A stretch of 64,000 nt of DNA, from assembly GCF_004193775.1 (NCBI RefSeq), contig NC_041003.1, positions 44,707,611 through 44,771,610 of the forward strand, read 5' to 3'. How positions within the stretch are numbered: position 1 is the first letter of the stretch; each line of letters starts with the position of its first letter. A model generated the notes under the pieces. The model was not told the origin of the DNA. It saw only the letters and a list, made by a program, of their open reading frames with translations, and made no database searches. The DNA is from Glycine soja (Eukaryota > Streptophyta > Magnoliopsida > Fabales > Fabaceae). Made by a program: the position numbers and the translations under genes. Shown here piece after piece: positions 26,525 to 38,669 of this stretch.

Positions 26525-27719
26525 TATTAGGTCATAAATTTCCACTATATAAGCCAAATGTTAACCTAGAGTAGCTTTTTGGAAAATACATTTTGTTCCT
26601 TTCTTCTTTTCTGACGCACAAGAACCCTAACAGAGCAATCAGAGGAGGAGCTCTAGAGAGCACCAGAGACGCCACCATTGCTAACAGAGAACATTTAAGC
26701 GACTACCTCGAGGTAAGGGATGAGTTACTCACACTTGGGGATTAGAATGAACATGTGTAGGGATCCCTAGAGGATCAATTTTTGGGTTATTTTGGGGTGT
26801 TTATGAATTTAATTATGTTTTCATGTTTAATCGCGGATTGAGTGTGTTTGATGAACCAATTGGTGTTCTGTTGCGAGTTTGTTGTAGAATTGATGTGTTC
26901 TGTTGCGAGTTTGTTGTAGGATTGATGTGTTTCTGTGTTAGGTGTGTACCTTAGGAATTATAATTCTTTATAATTAGCATAAAAATTGTGTGGTGGTGAT
27001 TTTGTTTATACCAGATATGTTGGCCTTTGAATCTTGTTCCTGTGCTAATGTATATTGTGTCCAAATAATTATTTTTACACCGCAGTGTATACGTGTACAT
27101 ATATATTGATACTGTTTTTTTTACAAACTGTATATTTTATTTCACGTGGGTGATTTCTTGTCATGAAATTCATAGGTGTAGGGATTGTTGGATAATTGAA
27201 TTGGCTAAAATCATTTAAAGAAATTAACTAAAGTTGTATTCACATTGTAATTAGGCATTTTCTTGATGTTGGCAACTTAGTTGAAATATATTTAAAATAT
27301 AGGTATACATGTTGTTCATAGAAATCAATATGAGTATATATTTTATTGTTATATATAATTTGTATTTACTTAATAATATATTTGATATTATTGTGATTAC
27401 TTTATATTAATATATATTTAATACTTTTTATATGTTATATATAATATGTACGTTTACGTTTACGTTAATATATATTTTGTTATATATTTTGAATATAATA
27501 TACTTATATATATATTTTACGTGTATTTTATAGTTACTTGTTTATAAGCCATGAAGTTAAATATTGTATGTTATTATTATTATGATACATTGTTATCTAA
27601 TTGTTGAATATATTTTGTAATTAATTAGAGTGTGAAATGTTAAACTGTAGACATGAAACATGGTTGTGAATGAGTGTGTGATTGATATTTGTAGTGATAT
27701 TACTTGTCATGTGAGTTAT
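26525..27719 (+). repeat. LTR module A, copy 1
   Basis: This is the promoter-side part of the LTR, with a TATA box (ctatataa, about 26543) and 'cctaacagagca' about 80 bp downstream. It is nearly identical to 27813-28970 and ends by running into a T/A-rich tract in place of module B. Confidence 0.8.
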
Positions 27720-27742
27720 GTAACAGTCGTTTTTTTTTAATA

Positions 27743-27767
27743 AATAAATAATACAGTAATAAGTTAA

Positions 27768-27806
<39 letters not shown>

Positions 27807-27812
27807 AAATAT
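27743..27812. repeat. (AAAT)n tract between the two LTR module A copies
   Basis: Sixty-odd bases of AAAT/AATA repeats lie where module B would be expected after the first module A. A similar A/T-rich phrase (aataaataag) also forms the left edge of the whole element at 26496. Confidence 0.85.
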
Positions 27813-28970
27813 AATTAGGTCATAAATCTCCACTATATAAACAAAATGTTAACCTAGAGTAGCTTTTACAAAACACTTCTGCCCCTTTTTCTTTTCTGAC
27901 GCACAAGAACCCTAACAGAGCAACCAGAGGAGGAGCTCTAGAGAGCACCAGAGACGCCACCATTGCTAACAGAGAACATTTAAGCGACTACCTCGAGGTA
28001 AGGGATGAGTTACTCACGCTTGGGGATTAGAATGAACATGTGTAGGGATCCCTAGAGGATCAATTTTTGGGTTATTTTGGGGTGTTTATGAATTTAATTA
28101 TGTTTTCATGTTTAATCGCGGATTGAGTGTGTTTGATGAACCAATTGGTGTTCTGTTGCGAGTTTGTTGTAGGATTGATGTGTTTCTCTGTTAGGTGTGT
28201 ACCTTAGGAATTAGAATTCTTTATAATTAACATAAAAATTGTGTGGTGGTGATTTTGTTTATACCAGATATGTTGGCCTTTCAATCTTTTTCCTGTGCTA
28301 ATGTATATTGTGTCCAGATAATTATTTTTACACCGCAGTGTATACGTGTACATATATATTGATACTGTTTTTTTTACAAACTGTATATTTGATTTCACGT
28401 GGGTAATTTCTTGTCATGAAATTCATAGGTGTAGGGATTGTTGGATAATTGAATTGGCTAAAATCATTTAAAGAAATTAACTAAAATTGTATTCACATTG
28501 TAATTAGGCATTTTCTTGATGTTGGCAACTTAGTTGAAATATATTTAAAATATAGGTATAAATGTTGTTCATAGAAATCAATATGAGTATATATTTTATT
28601 GTTATATATAATTTGTATTTACTTAATAATATATTTGATATTATTGTGATTACTTTATATTAATATATATTTAATACTTTTTATATGTTATATGTGATAT
28701 GTACGTTTACGTTTACATTAATATATATATTTTGTTATATATTTTGAATATAATATACTTATATATATATTTTACGTGTATTTTATAGTTACTTGTTTAT
28801 AAGCCTTGAAGTTAAATATTGTATATTATTATTATTATGATAAATTGTTATCTAATTGTTGAGTATATTTTGTAATTAGTTAGAGTGTGAAATGTTAGAC
28901 TGTAGACATAAAATATGGTTGTGAATGAGTGTGTGATTGATATTTGTAGAGATATTACTTGTCATGTGAG
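27813..28970 (+). repeat. LTR module A, copy 2
   Basis: This copy of 26525-27719 has scattered substitutions and is joined directly to module B (28971-30100), so 27813-30100 represents the family's contiguous LTR (about 2.3 kb). The TATA box is at about 27832. Confidence 0.8.
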
Positions 28971-30105
28971 TTATGAGTTATACAGTAACCCGACCAGTGT
29001 GTACCTTGAGAGAACTTTTATGCGCAGTGTTAAAGAAAATTGTAGGATTCCTAGTTAGGATCCTGAAGGGTTAAACTGTAGCGCATTTTGTTAAATATGT
29101 TGGAATATAAGAGTGAGGTCGTGGGTATTATATAACTCATAAACAGTGTCTGCGTGCAAATAAAAAAAAAATATATTTTAGGGGTTGGACCTGAATCAGG
29201 AAGGTGAGGCCCAAACGGATTCTTCGGAGTCTAGGCCTTGGGGGTAAAGATACTCGGTTTGAGTGCTCCTTTAAGCCCATGTTGATCCCATGTGGTTGGG
29301 GCATTCTCGCAAAACAGAGTAATCCTGACTGGTCACCTTATGATCTTACTTAGTGAGAGTGACCTGACAAACCCATTGTGTGGTGTGTCTTGTTATGTAC
29401 TCCTAAGCGCCCCAGTGTTGTTTTTCACTGACATGGTACCACATTGCATATAGGCTTGAGTCTTAGTATAATTGTTGCATAACGCTTGTGTTTGAATTTC
29501 ATTGAGTTAACAATTGTGGTTGATGTTATTTTATGGAGTGTGTAAACTTGAATGGGTGTGAATAATGTGTGCGATTTTGTGCAGTAATGTTATTTATATA
29601 AATTCAGCTTTAAGTATTATATGTTTCACATGCTCTAATGTTTTATTATATACGAATGTGATAACTCACTCCCGGTGTGTGTTTGTGTTTGGGCTGATTG
29701 CCACTTTGTTTCAGGTGAGCCTTCATATGATGAGTCACATGCTAGAGATGGAGAGACTTAGTCTGTGATAGGGATTATGATTTACTGAATGATATAATTG
29801 TGTTATACTTTTCTTCTTTAGTTTCTTTTTATTATTTATTTAGAGTGAACGGCCTTGTTTTGAGCCGGGATAATCTTATCTCTTATTAAAAAAAAATATA
29901 TTCTATTATGTTTTCACTAAGTGGATGTGAACCTTTACCCTTTTGAATTGATTTAAATTAAATGTGTTTAAAAAGAAAAATTATTAATTAATTTTGCATT
30001 TTTTTCTTCTTTTATTATTATGTGTTTATAATCTTTTAAATAAATTTTGTATGATTTATTTAATTAGCTAGTTATAATTGTAAGGGTAGAGGGTGTCACA
30101 TTTAG

Positions 30106-30117
30106 TGGTATCAGAGC
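30106..30117 (+). other. primer-binding site (initiator tRNA-Met type)
   Basis: TGGTATCAGAGC lies five bases after the LTR end at 30100. It is complementary to the 3' end of plant initiator methionine tRNA, which primes minus-strand DNA synthesis. Confidence 0.9.
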
Positions 30118-30283
30118 AGGTCGAACCTTTCGGCCATGTGTGTTATGAGCTTTCTGTGTTTCCTTGTGTACTCTGATGTGTTGTGTTTGTTTTGTTTGAT
30201 TAGAGGTGTACTCTATTGTGTAGTATATTTTTATTTTATTTTTTTTTCTTCAAAGTTTTGTTTCTTGCGTGACATAGGAAGTA

Positions 30284-33200
30284 ATGGCTGCGAGAAATGA
30301 GCGAGAACGACTTCTTACCGAGGCCTTGAACAACTTGGCGCAAGTTATGGCCAATCAGGGAGGCGGTGGAGGAGCAACTATGTACTATGGTTTAGATCGC
30401 TTTCAGAGGAACAACCCACCTACCTTCAAAGGGGGTTATGATCCTGAGGGTGCTGAGGCTTGGCTGAGGGAGATTGAGAAGATCTTTCGGGTGATGGAAT
30501 GTCAGGACCATCAGAAGGTGTTGTTTGCTACTCACATGCTAGCAGATGAGGCAGAATATTGGTGGGAGAACACTCGCCCACGTTTGGAGGGAGCAGGTGG
30601 TGCTATTGTTCCATGGGGAACTTTTAGACAGACTTTTCTGGAGAAGTATTTTCCAGAAGATGTGAAGAATAGAAAGGAGATGGAGTTCCTTGAGCTTAAA
30701 CAAGGAAGTATGACGGTGGCAGAGTATGCGGCGAGGTTTGAGAACCTTGTAAGATATTTTCCTCATTATCAGGGGGAAGCTGGGGAGAGGTCCAAATGCG
30801 TGAAATTTGTCAATGGCCTTCGACCAGAAGTAAAAATGATGGTAAATTATCACGGTATTCATGACTTTGCACAGTTGACCAACATGTGTAGAATCTTTGA
30901 TGAAGATCAGCGGGAGAAGACTGCTTTTTACAGGAATGCCAATGCTAGTCATAGGAAAGATAAGAAGCCTGTGACTCACAGTCGTGCTAAGCCATATTCT
31001 GCCCCTCCCGGGAAATATGGAAACCATTCTGGAGGACAGAGGACTAGTGGAGGACTTCAACCAGTTGGTGGGAGTTCTCAGGCAATTAACAGGGTGTCTC
31101 AGTCTGCGGGTAGAAGTAGTGGTGGTAGTGGTGCTCCTGCTATTGTTACTACACCACTCAGGTGTGGGAAGTGTGGTCGGCTTGGGCATATTGCACGTGA
31201 GTGCACAGATAGAGAGGTGACTTGTTTTAACTGCCAAGGTAAGGGCCACCTCAGTACCAGTTGCCCATATCCGAGGAGGGAGAAGAGGAGTGGAAGTCTG
31301 AATAATCAGAGTGGACGACCAAGGACCACAGGGAGAGTGTTTGCTCTTAGTGGTGCTGATGCCGCACAGTCTGATGAACTCATCCAAGGTATGTGTTTCA
31401 TAAGTCAAGTTCCCTTGGTTGTATTGTATGATTCAGGTGCGACCCATTCATTTATTTCTCGTGTCTGTGTTGAAAAACTTGCCTTGCCTGTGTCTTCCTT
31501 GAAATTTGACTTGATTGTGAATACACCTACTAGTGGGTCTGTTTTAACTTCTGATGTGTGTTTGCAATGTCCTGTCTTAATTTCTGATAGACAATTTCTT
31601 ATTGACTTAGTTGTTCTACCTTTGAGTCAGATTGATGTTATTCTTGGTATGGACTGGTTATCTTCCAATCATGTCTTATTAAATTGTTTTCAGAAATCTG
31701 TTGTCTTTCCTGAGTCTGGTGTGAGTGAAGGTGATATGTTTTTGTCAGCTAACCAAGTTGAGGCATCTTTAAGGGAGGATGCACAGGTATACATGATCTT
31801 AGCTAGTATGAGTGTTGAGACCAAAACCCCTGTGAGTGATATACCATTGGTGAGAGAGTTTCCAGAGGTGTTTGAGGAGGTGTCAGGATTACCACCTGAG
31901 AGAGAGGTCGAGTTCTCGATAGACCTAGTGCCCGGTACTGGACCCATATCCATAGCACCTTATAGGATGTCCCCTGTGGAGTTGGGCGAGCTTAAGAAAC
32001 AGTTAGAGGAACTTTTAGAGAAACAATTTGTGAGGCCTAGTGTGTCACCCTGGGGAGCACCGGTGTTGTTAGTTAAGAAGAAGGATGGGACCATGAGGCT
32101 ATGTGTAGATTATCGTCAGTTGAATAAGGTAACCATTAAGAATAGGTACCCTTTGCCTAGGATAGATGACTTGATGGACCAATTAGTAGGGGCTTGTGTG
32201 TTTAGTAAGATAGATCTTAGGTCAGGTTACCACCAGATTAGAGTGAAACCTGAAGATGTTCCGAAGACTGCCTTTAGGACCCGTTACGGTCATTATGAGT
32301 ACTTGGTTATGCCTTTTGGTGTGACCAACGCCCCTGGTGTGTTCATGGACTATATGAATAGGATCTTTCACCCCTACCTAGATAGTTTTGTAGTGGTCTT
32401 CATAGATGATATCTTAGTGTATTCTAAGACGAGAGAGGAACATGAGGAGCATTTGAGAGTTGTGTTGCAAACCCTTAAAGACAATAGACTGTATGCTAAG
32501 TTGTCCAAGTGTGATTTTTGGTTAGAGGAGGTGAGCTTCTTAGGGCACGTTATATCTAAGGGAGGGATAGCGGTAGATCCTTCCAAGGTAGAGGCAGTGA
32601 TGAGTTGGGAGAGTCCTAAGTCAGTGTTTGAGATTAGGAGCTTTCTTGGCTTAGCAGGATACTACCGTAGATTCATAGAGGGGTTTTCTAAGCTAGCTTT
32701 ACCTTTGACTAAGCTTACTCGTAAAGGTCAAGTTTTTGTGTGGGATGCCCAATGTGAGAGTAGTTTCCGTACCCTTAAGGAAAGGTTGACCACTGCACCA
32801 GTCTTAGTGTTACCTAATCCGAGTGAATCTTTTGTGGTGTATTGTGATGCGTCCAAGATGGGTTTGGGTGGAGTGCTTATGCAACGGGGACAGGTAGTGG
32901 CCTATGCTTCTCGACAACTTAAGATACATGAAAGGAATTATCCCACGCACGATCTTGAGTTAGCGGCCGTAGTTTTTGCTCTTAAGCTTTGGAGGCATTA
33001 CCTTTATGGATCTAAATTTGAGGTGTTTAGTGACCATAAGAGCCTTAGATATTTGTTTGATCAAAAAGAGCTTAACATGAGGCAGAGGAGATGGTTAGAG
33101 TTCCTTAAGGATTACGATTTTGAGCTTAGCTATCATCCAGGTAAAGCCAATGTAGTAGCTGACGCCTTAAGTAGAAAATCCCTTCAAATGTCTGCTTTGA

Positions 33201-34042
33201 TGGTTAGAGAGTTGGATCTCTTAGAGCAGTTTAGAGACATGAGTTTGGCATGTGAGATCACCTCTAGTAGCATTAAGTTGGGTATGTTGAGAGTCACCAG
33301 CGAACTTTTGAGCGAGATCCGTGAGGGTCAGAAGTTTGACCCATTCTTGTCAGCCCAGTTAGAGTCCATAGTCGCAGGGAGAGAGAGTAGTTTTAGAGTG
33401 GGAACTGATGGAGTCTTGAGGTTTCAGGATAGGGTGTGCGTTCCTAGTGTACCCAAGCTTAGAAGAACGATTTTGGAAGAGGGCCATAGAAGTAGTCTGA
33501 GTATCCACCCGGGAGCGACTAAGATGTACCAGGACCTTAGGCAGATGTTTTGGTGGCCGGGTCTGAAGAAAGAAGTTAATGAGTTTGTCCTTGCATGCCT
33601 AGTGTGTCAGAAAGCTAAGATAGAACACCAGAAGCCTTCAGGGAAATTGCAACCTTTAGAGATACCTGAGTGGAAGTGGGATAGCATCTCCATGGATTTC
33701 GTAGTGGGGTTACCTAGGACCCCCAAAGGTTTAGATTCCATTTGGGTTATTGTAGACAGGTTGACCAAATCTGCTCACTTCATCCCAATAAACATCAGAT
33801 ATTCTTTAGAGAGGTTGACTAGCTTGTATGTCAGTGAGATAGTTAGACTACACGGTGTTCCTTCTAGCATAGTTTCTGATAGAGATCCCAGATTTACCTC
33901 TAGATTTTGGGAGAGTCTTCATAAAGCCTTGGGGACCAAGCTTAGGTTGAGTTCTGCTTACCACCCACAGACTGACGGTCAAACCGAGCGCACCATCCAA
34001 TCCTTAGAGGACCTCTTGAGTGCTCCTTTAAGCCCATGTTGA
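30284..34042 (+). CDS. Ty3/gypsy gag-pol polyprotein, integrase C-terminus replaced by LTR sequence
   Basis: The polyprotein makes the capsid and copying enzymes of the retrotransposon. The 1252 codons have no internal stop. Order: gag with WLREIEKIF (about residue 60) and EYWWENT; two CCHC knuckles ([14 protein letters not shown] and [14 protein letters not shown], about 293-326); aspartic protease DSGATHSF (about 383); reverse transcriptase from about 590 with YPLPRIDDL and catalytic [10 protein letters not shown] (about 705); RNase H ([11 protein letters not shown], about 852; ADALSR, about 962); integrase zinc finger (HPGATK...CLVCQKAK) and DDE core ([15 protein letters not shown], and the Glu in GQTERTIQ). 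The order PR-RT-RH-IN defines Ty3/gypsy, and the sequence looks like the Del/Tekay group. After IQSLEDLL the frame enters LTR module B and stops, so the GPF and chromo region is lost. An antisense 289-codon frame (30539-31408) is a shadow. Confidence 0.93.
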   Translation: MAARNERERLLTEALNNLAQVMANQGGGGGATMYYGLDRFQRNNPPTFKGGYDPEGAEAWLREIEKIFRVMECQDHQKVLFATHMLADEAEYWWENTRPRLEGAGGAIVPWGTFRQTFLEKYFPEDVKNRKEMEFLELKQGSMTVAEYAARFENLVRYFPHYQGEAGERSKCVKFVNGLRPEVKMMVNYHGIHDFAQLTNMCRIFDEDQREKTAFYRNANASHRKDKKPVTHSRAKPYSAPPGKYGNHSGGQRTSGGLQPVGGSSQAINRVSQSAGRSSGGSGAPAIVTTPLRCGKCGRLGHIARECTDREVTCFNCQGKGHLSTSCPYPRREKRSGSLNNQSGRPRTTGRVFALSGADAAQSDELIQGMCFISQVPLVVLYDSGATHSFISRVCVEKLALPVSSLKFDLIVNTPTSGSVLTSDVCLQCPVLISDRQFLIDLVVLPLSQIDVILGMDWLSSNHVLLNCFQKSVVFPESGVSEGDMFLSANQVEASLREDAQVYMILASMSVETKTPVSDIPLVREFPEVFEEVSGLPPEREVEFSIDLVPGTGPISIAPYRMSPVELGELKKQLEELLEKQFVRPSVSPWGAPVLLVKKKDGTMRLCVDYRQLNKVTIKNRYPLPRIDDLMDQLVGACVFSKIDLRSGYHQIRVKPEDVPKTAFRTRYGHYEYLVMPFGVTNAPGVFMDYMNRIFHPYLDSFVVVFIDDILVYSKTREEHEEHLRVVLQTLKDNRLYAKLSKCDFWLEEVSFLGHVISKGGIAVDPSKVEAVMSWESPKSVFEIRSFLGLAGYYRRFIEGFSKLALPLTKLTRKGQVFVWDAQCESSFRTLKERLTTAPVLVLPNPSESFVVYCDASKMGLGGVLMQRGQVVAYASRQLKIHERNYPTHDLELAAVVFALKLWRHYLYGSKFEVFSDHKSLRYLFDQKELNMRQRRWLEFLKDYDFELSYHPGKANVVADALSRKSLQMSALMVRELDLLEQFRDMSLACEITSSSIKLGMLRVTSELLSEIREGQKFDPFLSAQLESIVAGRESSFRVGTDGVLRFQDRVCVPSVPKLRRTILEEGHRSSLSIHPGATKMYQDLRQMFWWPGLKKEVNEFVLACLVCQKAKIEHQKPSGKLQPLEIPEWKWDSISMDFVVGLPRTPKGLDSIWVIVDRLTKSAHFIPINIRYSLERLTSLYVSEIVRLHGVPSSIVSDRDPRFTSRFWESLHKALGTKLRLSSAYHPQTDGQTERTIQSLEDLLSAPLSPC

Positions 34043-34570
34043 TCCCATGTGGTTGGGGCATTCTCGCAAAACAGAGTAACCCTGACTGGTCACCTTATGA
34101 TCTTACTTAGTGAGAGTGACCTGACAAACCCATTGTGTGGTGTGTCTTGTTATGTACTCCTAAGCGCCCCAGTGTTGTTTTTCACTGACATGGTACCACA
34201 TTGCATATAGGCTTGAGTCTTAGTATAATTGTTGCATAACGCTTGTGTTTGAATTTCATTGAGTTAACAATTGTGGTTGATGTTATTTTATGGAGTGTGT
34301 AAACTTGAATGGGTGTGAATAATGTGTGCGATTTTGTGCAGTAATGCTATTTATATAAATTCAGCTTTAAGTATTATATGTTTCACATGAGTGGATGTGA
34401 ACCTTTACCCTTTTGAATTGATTTAAATTAAATGTGTTTAAAAAGAAAAATTATTAATTAATTTTGCATTTTTTTCTTCTTTTATTATTATGTGTTTATA
34501 ATCTTTTAAATAAATTTTGTATGATTTATTTAATTAGCTAGTTATAATTGTAAGGGTAGAGGGTGTCACA
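34015..34570 (+). repeat. LTR module B fragment fused to integrase, internally deleted
   Basis: It starts at 'ttgagtgctcctttaagccc', shared with 29260 onward, so the junction has about 11 bases of microhomology. At about 34388 it jumps from 'tttcacatg' to 'agtggatgtgaacc', skipping the part equivalent to 29636-29917. It ends GGGTGTCACA at 34570. Confidence 0.8.
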
Positions 34571-35699
34571 AGTTATGAGTTATACAGTAACCCGACCAAT
34601 GTGTACCTTGAGAGAACTTTTATGCGCAGTGTTAAAGAAAATTGTAGGATTCCTAGTTAGGATCCTGAAGGGTTAAACTATAGCGCAATTTGTTAAATAT
34701 GTTTGAAATATAAGAGTAAGGTCGTGGGTATGATATAACTCATAAATAGTGTCTGCGTGCAAATAAAAAAAATATTTTAGGGGTTGGACCTGAATCAGGG
34801 AGGTGAGGCCCAAACGGATTCTTCGGAGTCTAGGCCTTAGGGGTAAAGATACTCGGTTTGAGTGCTCCTTTAAGCCCATGTTGATCCCATGTGGTTGGGG
34901 CATTCTCGCAAAACAGAGTAACCCTGACTGGTCACCTTATGATGTTACTTAGTGAGAGTGACCGAGTATACCCATTGTGTGGTGTGCTTTGTCATGTACT
35001 CCTAAGCGCCCCAGTGTTGTTTTTCACTGACATGGTACCACATTGCATATAGGCTTGAGTCTTAGTATAATTGTTGCATAACGCTTGTGTTTGAATTTCA
35101 TTGAGTTAACAATTGTGGTTGATGTTATTTTATGGAGTGTGTAAACTTGAATGGGTGTGAATAATGTGTGTGATTTTGTGCAATAATGTTATTTATATAA
35201 ATTCAGCTTTAAGTATTATATGTTTCACATGCTCTGATGTTTAATTATATACGAATGTGATAACTCACTCCCGGTGTGTTTGTGTTTGGGCTGATTGCCA
35301 CTTTGTTTCAGGTGAGCCTTCATATGATGAGTCACATGCTAGAGATGGAGAGACTTAGTCTGTGATAGGGATTATGATTTACTGAATGATATAATTGTGT
35401 TATACTTTTCTATTTTAGTTTCTTTTTATTATTTATTTAGAGTGGACGACCTTGTTTTGAGTCGGGATAATCTTATCTTTTATTAAAAAAAAATATTCTA
35501 TTATGTTTTCACTAAGTGAATGTGAACCTTTATCCTTTTGAATTGATTAAATTAAATGTGTTTAAAAAGAAAAAAATTATTAATTAATTTTGCATGTTTT
35601 TTTTCCTTCTTTTATTATTATGTGTTTATAATCTTTTAATTAAATTTTGTATGATTTATTTAATTAGTTAGTTATAATTGTAAGGGTAGAGGGTGTCAC
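34571..35699 (+). repeat. LTR module B, terminal copy
   Basis: It begins 'agttatgagttatacagtaacccg', matching 28971 onward, and runs to the element end at GGGTGTCAC(A). Only a few substitutions separate it from 28971-30100. Confidence 0.85.
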
Positions 35700-36566
35700 A
35701 CTTCTAACAACTCGAAGTAGAGAAGTATGTACTTCTATGCAATGACAGTATAATTGAGCTCAATCTCTTAACTGGCGAAGAAGCTTGGGATTTGTTCCAG
35801 TTGTATGCAACAATAGCTGATAACTCCTCAGCTGCTTTAAAAGTTTTGGCAACAAAAATTGTTAATGAATGTAAGAGATTACCTATTGCAATTGTAACAT
35901 TAGGAAGCACACTAAGGGGGAAAACTTTAGAAGAGGGGAGTTGGCATTATCAAGACTTGAAGATTCTAAACCATTGGATATTCCAAAAGGCTTAACAAGT
36001 CCTCATGTTTGTCTTAAATTAAGTTATGATAATTTCACAAATCGATTAGCGAAATCCTTATTATTGTTGTGTTCTATATTTCCAGAGGATCATGAAATTG
36101 ATTTGGAAGATTTATTTTGATTTGGAAGAGGATAGGGCCTAATTGGGACTTTTGAAACTTTGGAGAAATCAAGAAGGGAGATGCATGCAGCTATTAACTT
36201 CCTCAGGGAGTCTTGTTTGTTGTTGCATGCCAAAATTAAAGAAAAGGTGAAAATGCATGACCTGGTTCGTGACGTAGCCTTGTGGATAGCATCTGAAACG
36301 GGTCAAGAAATTTTGGCAGGTGATGCAATGGATCCATGAATCTTGGTACAAAGTGATAACATAAAAGATAAGAAAGCAATAATATCCTTATGGGATTTGA
36401 AAAATGGTTTGCTTCCTGATGACCAATTGAATTGTCCAACAACACTTGAAATTTTCTTGCTTCATTTTCCAAACAATGGCTTCGAAGTATCAAATGTGTG
36501 TCTTGAAAGGTTGAAAATGCTTAAAATCCTAGGCATTCTTAAGATCTGACTATGGGTGGATTCTAG

Positions 36567-36616
<50 letters not shown>
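36567..36616. repeat. (TTA)n microsatellite
   Basis: About sixteen TTA units lie inside the LRR-coding part of the NLR pseudogene, directly after a stop codon of the preceding frame. Confidence 0.9.
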
Positions 36617-36620
<4 letters not shown>

Positions 36621-38202
36621 GTTTGAAAGAAATATAACTTTGTTACTGCCACGGTCATTTGAGTCAATAAAAAAATCTCCATACTCTGTGCTTGAGAGGT
36701 TATAAATTAGGTGACATCTCCATTTTGGAAAGCCTACAAGCACTTGAGATTCTTGACTTGCGTGGTTCTTCCTTTGATGGAATTTTAGCATTAAAGAAAT
36801 TGAAGCTTTTAGATTTGCTCTGCAGTGGGATTGAGAAAGATAATGCTTACGAGGTTATTGGGAGATGCTTGCAGCTAAAGGAATTGTATTAGTTTTTATT
36901 GCAATATAAAAACGACTTTCCACATAATGTCACTTTTTCAAGATTGCAGATGTATGCTATAATACAATATGGTTCTGAAACACACTCCAACTTCTGGTCG
37001 CTTGAAACTTTGAAAAGGCGTAGACTATCTAGAGTTTTATGCTTAGATGGTTTTAATGCTTCTGCTCAATCTTTTATATCATTACCAAAAGGATCTCATT
37101 CTTAGAGCCGAGTACTTTCATTTGATGACACTTGAGGGAGGTTGCAAGAATGTAATCCCATCCATAGATCCACAAGGCATGAATCAATTGATTTTCTTAT
37201 TCCTCAAATCTTGTCCAGAGATTGAATGCCTCTTTGGTAGTACCAATGCTAATCTGCTTATGACCAAAGTTGTGTTCTGCAACCTAGTTACCTTAAGGTT
37301 GAGTCGTATGCATGGTCTGCAAGAAGTGTTTAGTGACCCCTCTTCGCAATGCTTTCTCAAAAATTTACAAGAGTTAGAGGTAGAAGAATGTAGACAATTG
37401 CATAGCATATCCTTTCCTAGGAACTCAAAGGTATGCAGTTTTACAGAATTGAAAATAAATGGTTGTCCGATGCTAACTTCTCTCTTCATGCCATCTAGTG
37501 TCCAAACTCTGGAGCTGCTAGAGGTTCTGGAAATATACGACTGTAGTGAATTGAAGCGCATAATAGAAGAAGTGGAAGAAGGGAATGTTGAATATGTTAG
37601 CAATCAAAGTCATATTTCTTTGGCGCTCCCAAAATTAAGGAGTCTTTATGTTTACGGATGTCACAGATTGGAATATATATTCCCTGTGTGTTTTGCTCGA
37701 GGGCTAGTAAGTTCAGAATTATTTGTTAATAATATATTAAGATGATCAAAATCGACAATTTATAAGACTACAGGATCAAATCTTACAATTAAAATTCAGA
37801 AAAACCAAAATCATGGATTTAAGAAACTAAGAGATGAAAATTACAATTTAACCTAAATCTTTTCTTCCAAATAAATAACTGTTGTAGGACTTTTGGTCTC
37901 TATGTTTTGTCAAGCTTGGCCTATATACGGTTTTAGACTCCTTAATTGTTATTGCACGCATTTAATTCTTATAGTTTTCCAATTATTCAAATTAAGTCTC
38001 CTATTGCAAAATTTCATCCAATAATGAACAAAAGTGTAACAAAGGTGTGACCTATCATTGAATTTTAATACAGAGAAAGAAAATTCAGGTCAATCATGCA
38101 TCTTAGTCAATTTAGTGATTTCAAGTGCAATACAACTCCGTTTTTTTTTTATTGCAGGGCCTTAATCCAGAAAAAACAGCTTCAGTGTCACTTGTTTCGT
38201 GA

Positions 38203-38669
38203 TCTTGAAAGCTCAAGGAATGTTCCGAGTTTGTTTCCAATAACATATTCCTCTTGTAGTTTGTTTGTAGTTTGTGTATCACAGTTGTGTAGCTAATGCA
38301 AACCAAATAGTTTCACGTGAATGTTGTGTAAGGATTCAAGGTTAAGCATGAATTATTTACTTTATTCATCATAAAACTGTTTAAAGCAGCATTTTTGTAA
38401 ACCCTGAACTTGCTTTCTGTACAAGAAACAGTGAAGTCATAATGTAAATTCAATCAACTTGCAGTATTATAAATGAAAGCATCCAGATTACACATTAACA
38501 AAACATTGTTTTTTATGTATTATAACTAACATACTGATAGATATCAAATCAAATACATATCTTACACTTTACTTCCATTAATCCACAACAGAAAATATTG
38601 TCTACTACCATAATATACTCCATACAAGTCTTAATACATTTTATAATTTACCAGTCATTAGCTCCAAGA
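38203..38669. other. intergenic region between converging genes
   Basis: About 470 bp of AT-rich DNA lie between the end of the NLR pseudogene (+) and the stop codon of the B3 gene (-). It presumably holds both 3' ends. Nothing else was recognised. Confidence 0.5.

Larger units (their letters stand above)
26496..35699 (+). mobile_element. Ty3/gypsy retrotransposon (chromovirus-like) with scrambled LTRs
   Basis: The element is inserted in the NLR pseudogene with target duplication ACTTC (26491-26495 and 35700-35704). Left side: LTR module A twice (26525-27719 and 27813-28970), separated by an AAAT tract, then module B (28971-30100) ending GGGTGTCACA. Next come the primer-binding site and one gag-pol frame. 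Right side: a module B copy beginning inside integrase (about 34015-34570, with about 285 bp deleted inside), then a second module B (34571-35699). Module A, which holds the TATA box, is absent on the right. The B copies are nearly identical, so the rearrangement and insertion are young. The element does not begin with TG as LTRs normally do. It is non-autonomous as it stands. Confidence 0.85.
25659..38202 (+). pseudogene. CC-NBS-LRR disease resistance gene, decayed and split by a retrotransposon
   Basis: Plant NLRs are intracellular immune receptors. The ATG at 25659 opens a CC-type N-terminus that meets an in-frame TAA at 25734. The frame resumes and then shifts near 25935 and 25960. Recognisable NB-ARC motifs follow in order: P-loop GMGGSGKTT (about 26185), another shift near 26335, kinase-2 LILDDVW (about 26410), then RNBS-B, cut at 26495 by the gypsy element and resuming at 35700 (LLTTRSREVC). 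A shift follows near 35740, then GLPL (CKRLPIAIVTLG), a shift near 35935, in-frame stops at 36118-36150, and MHD (VKMHDLVRDVALWIA, about 36250). A (TTA)n tract sits at about 36567. LRR sequence runs to about 37710, with a long open piece 37047-37745. A likely last exon is 38158-38202. With several stops and shifts on both sides of the insertion it cannot encode a full receptor. Confidence 0.9.

Noticed and set aside
30539..31408. 289-codon antisense frame across gag
   Set aside because: It is a shadow of the gag-pol frame on the other strand, with no recognisable protein content.
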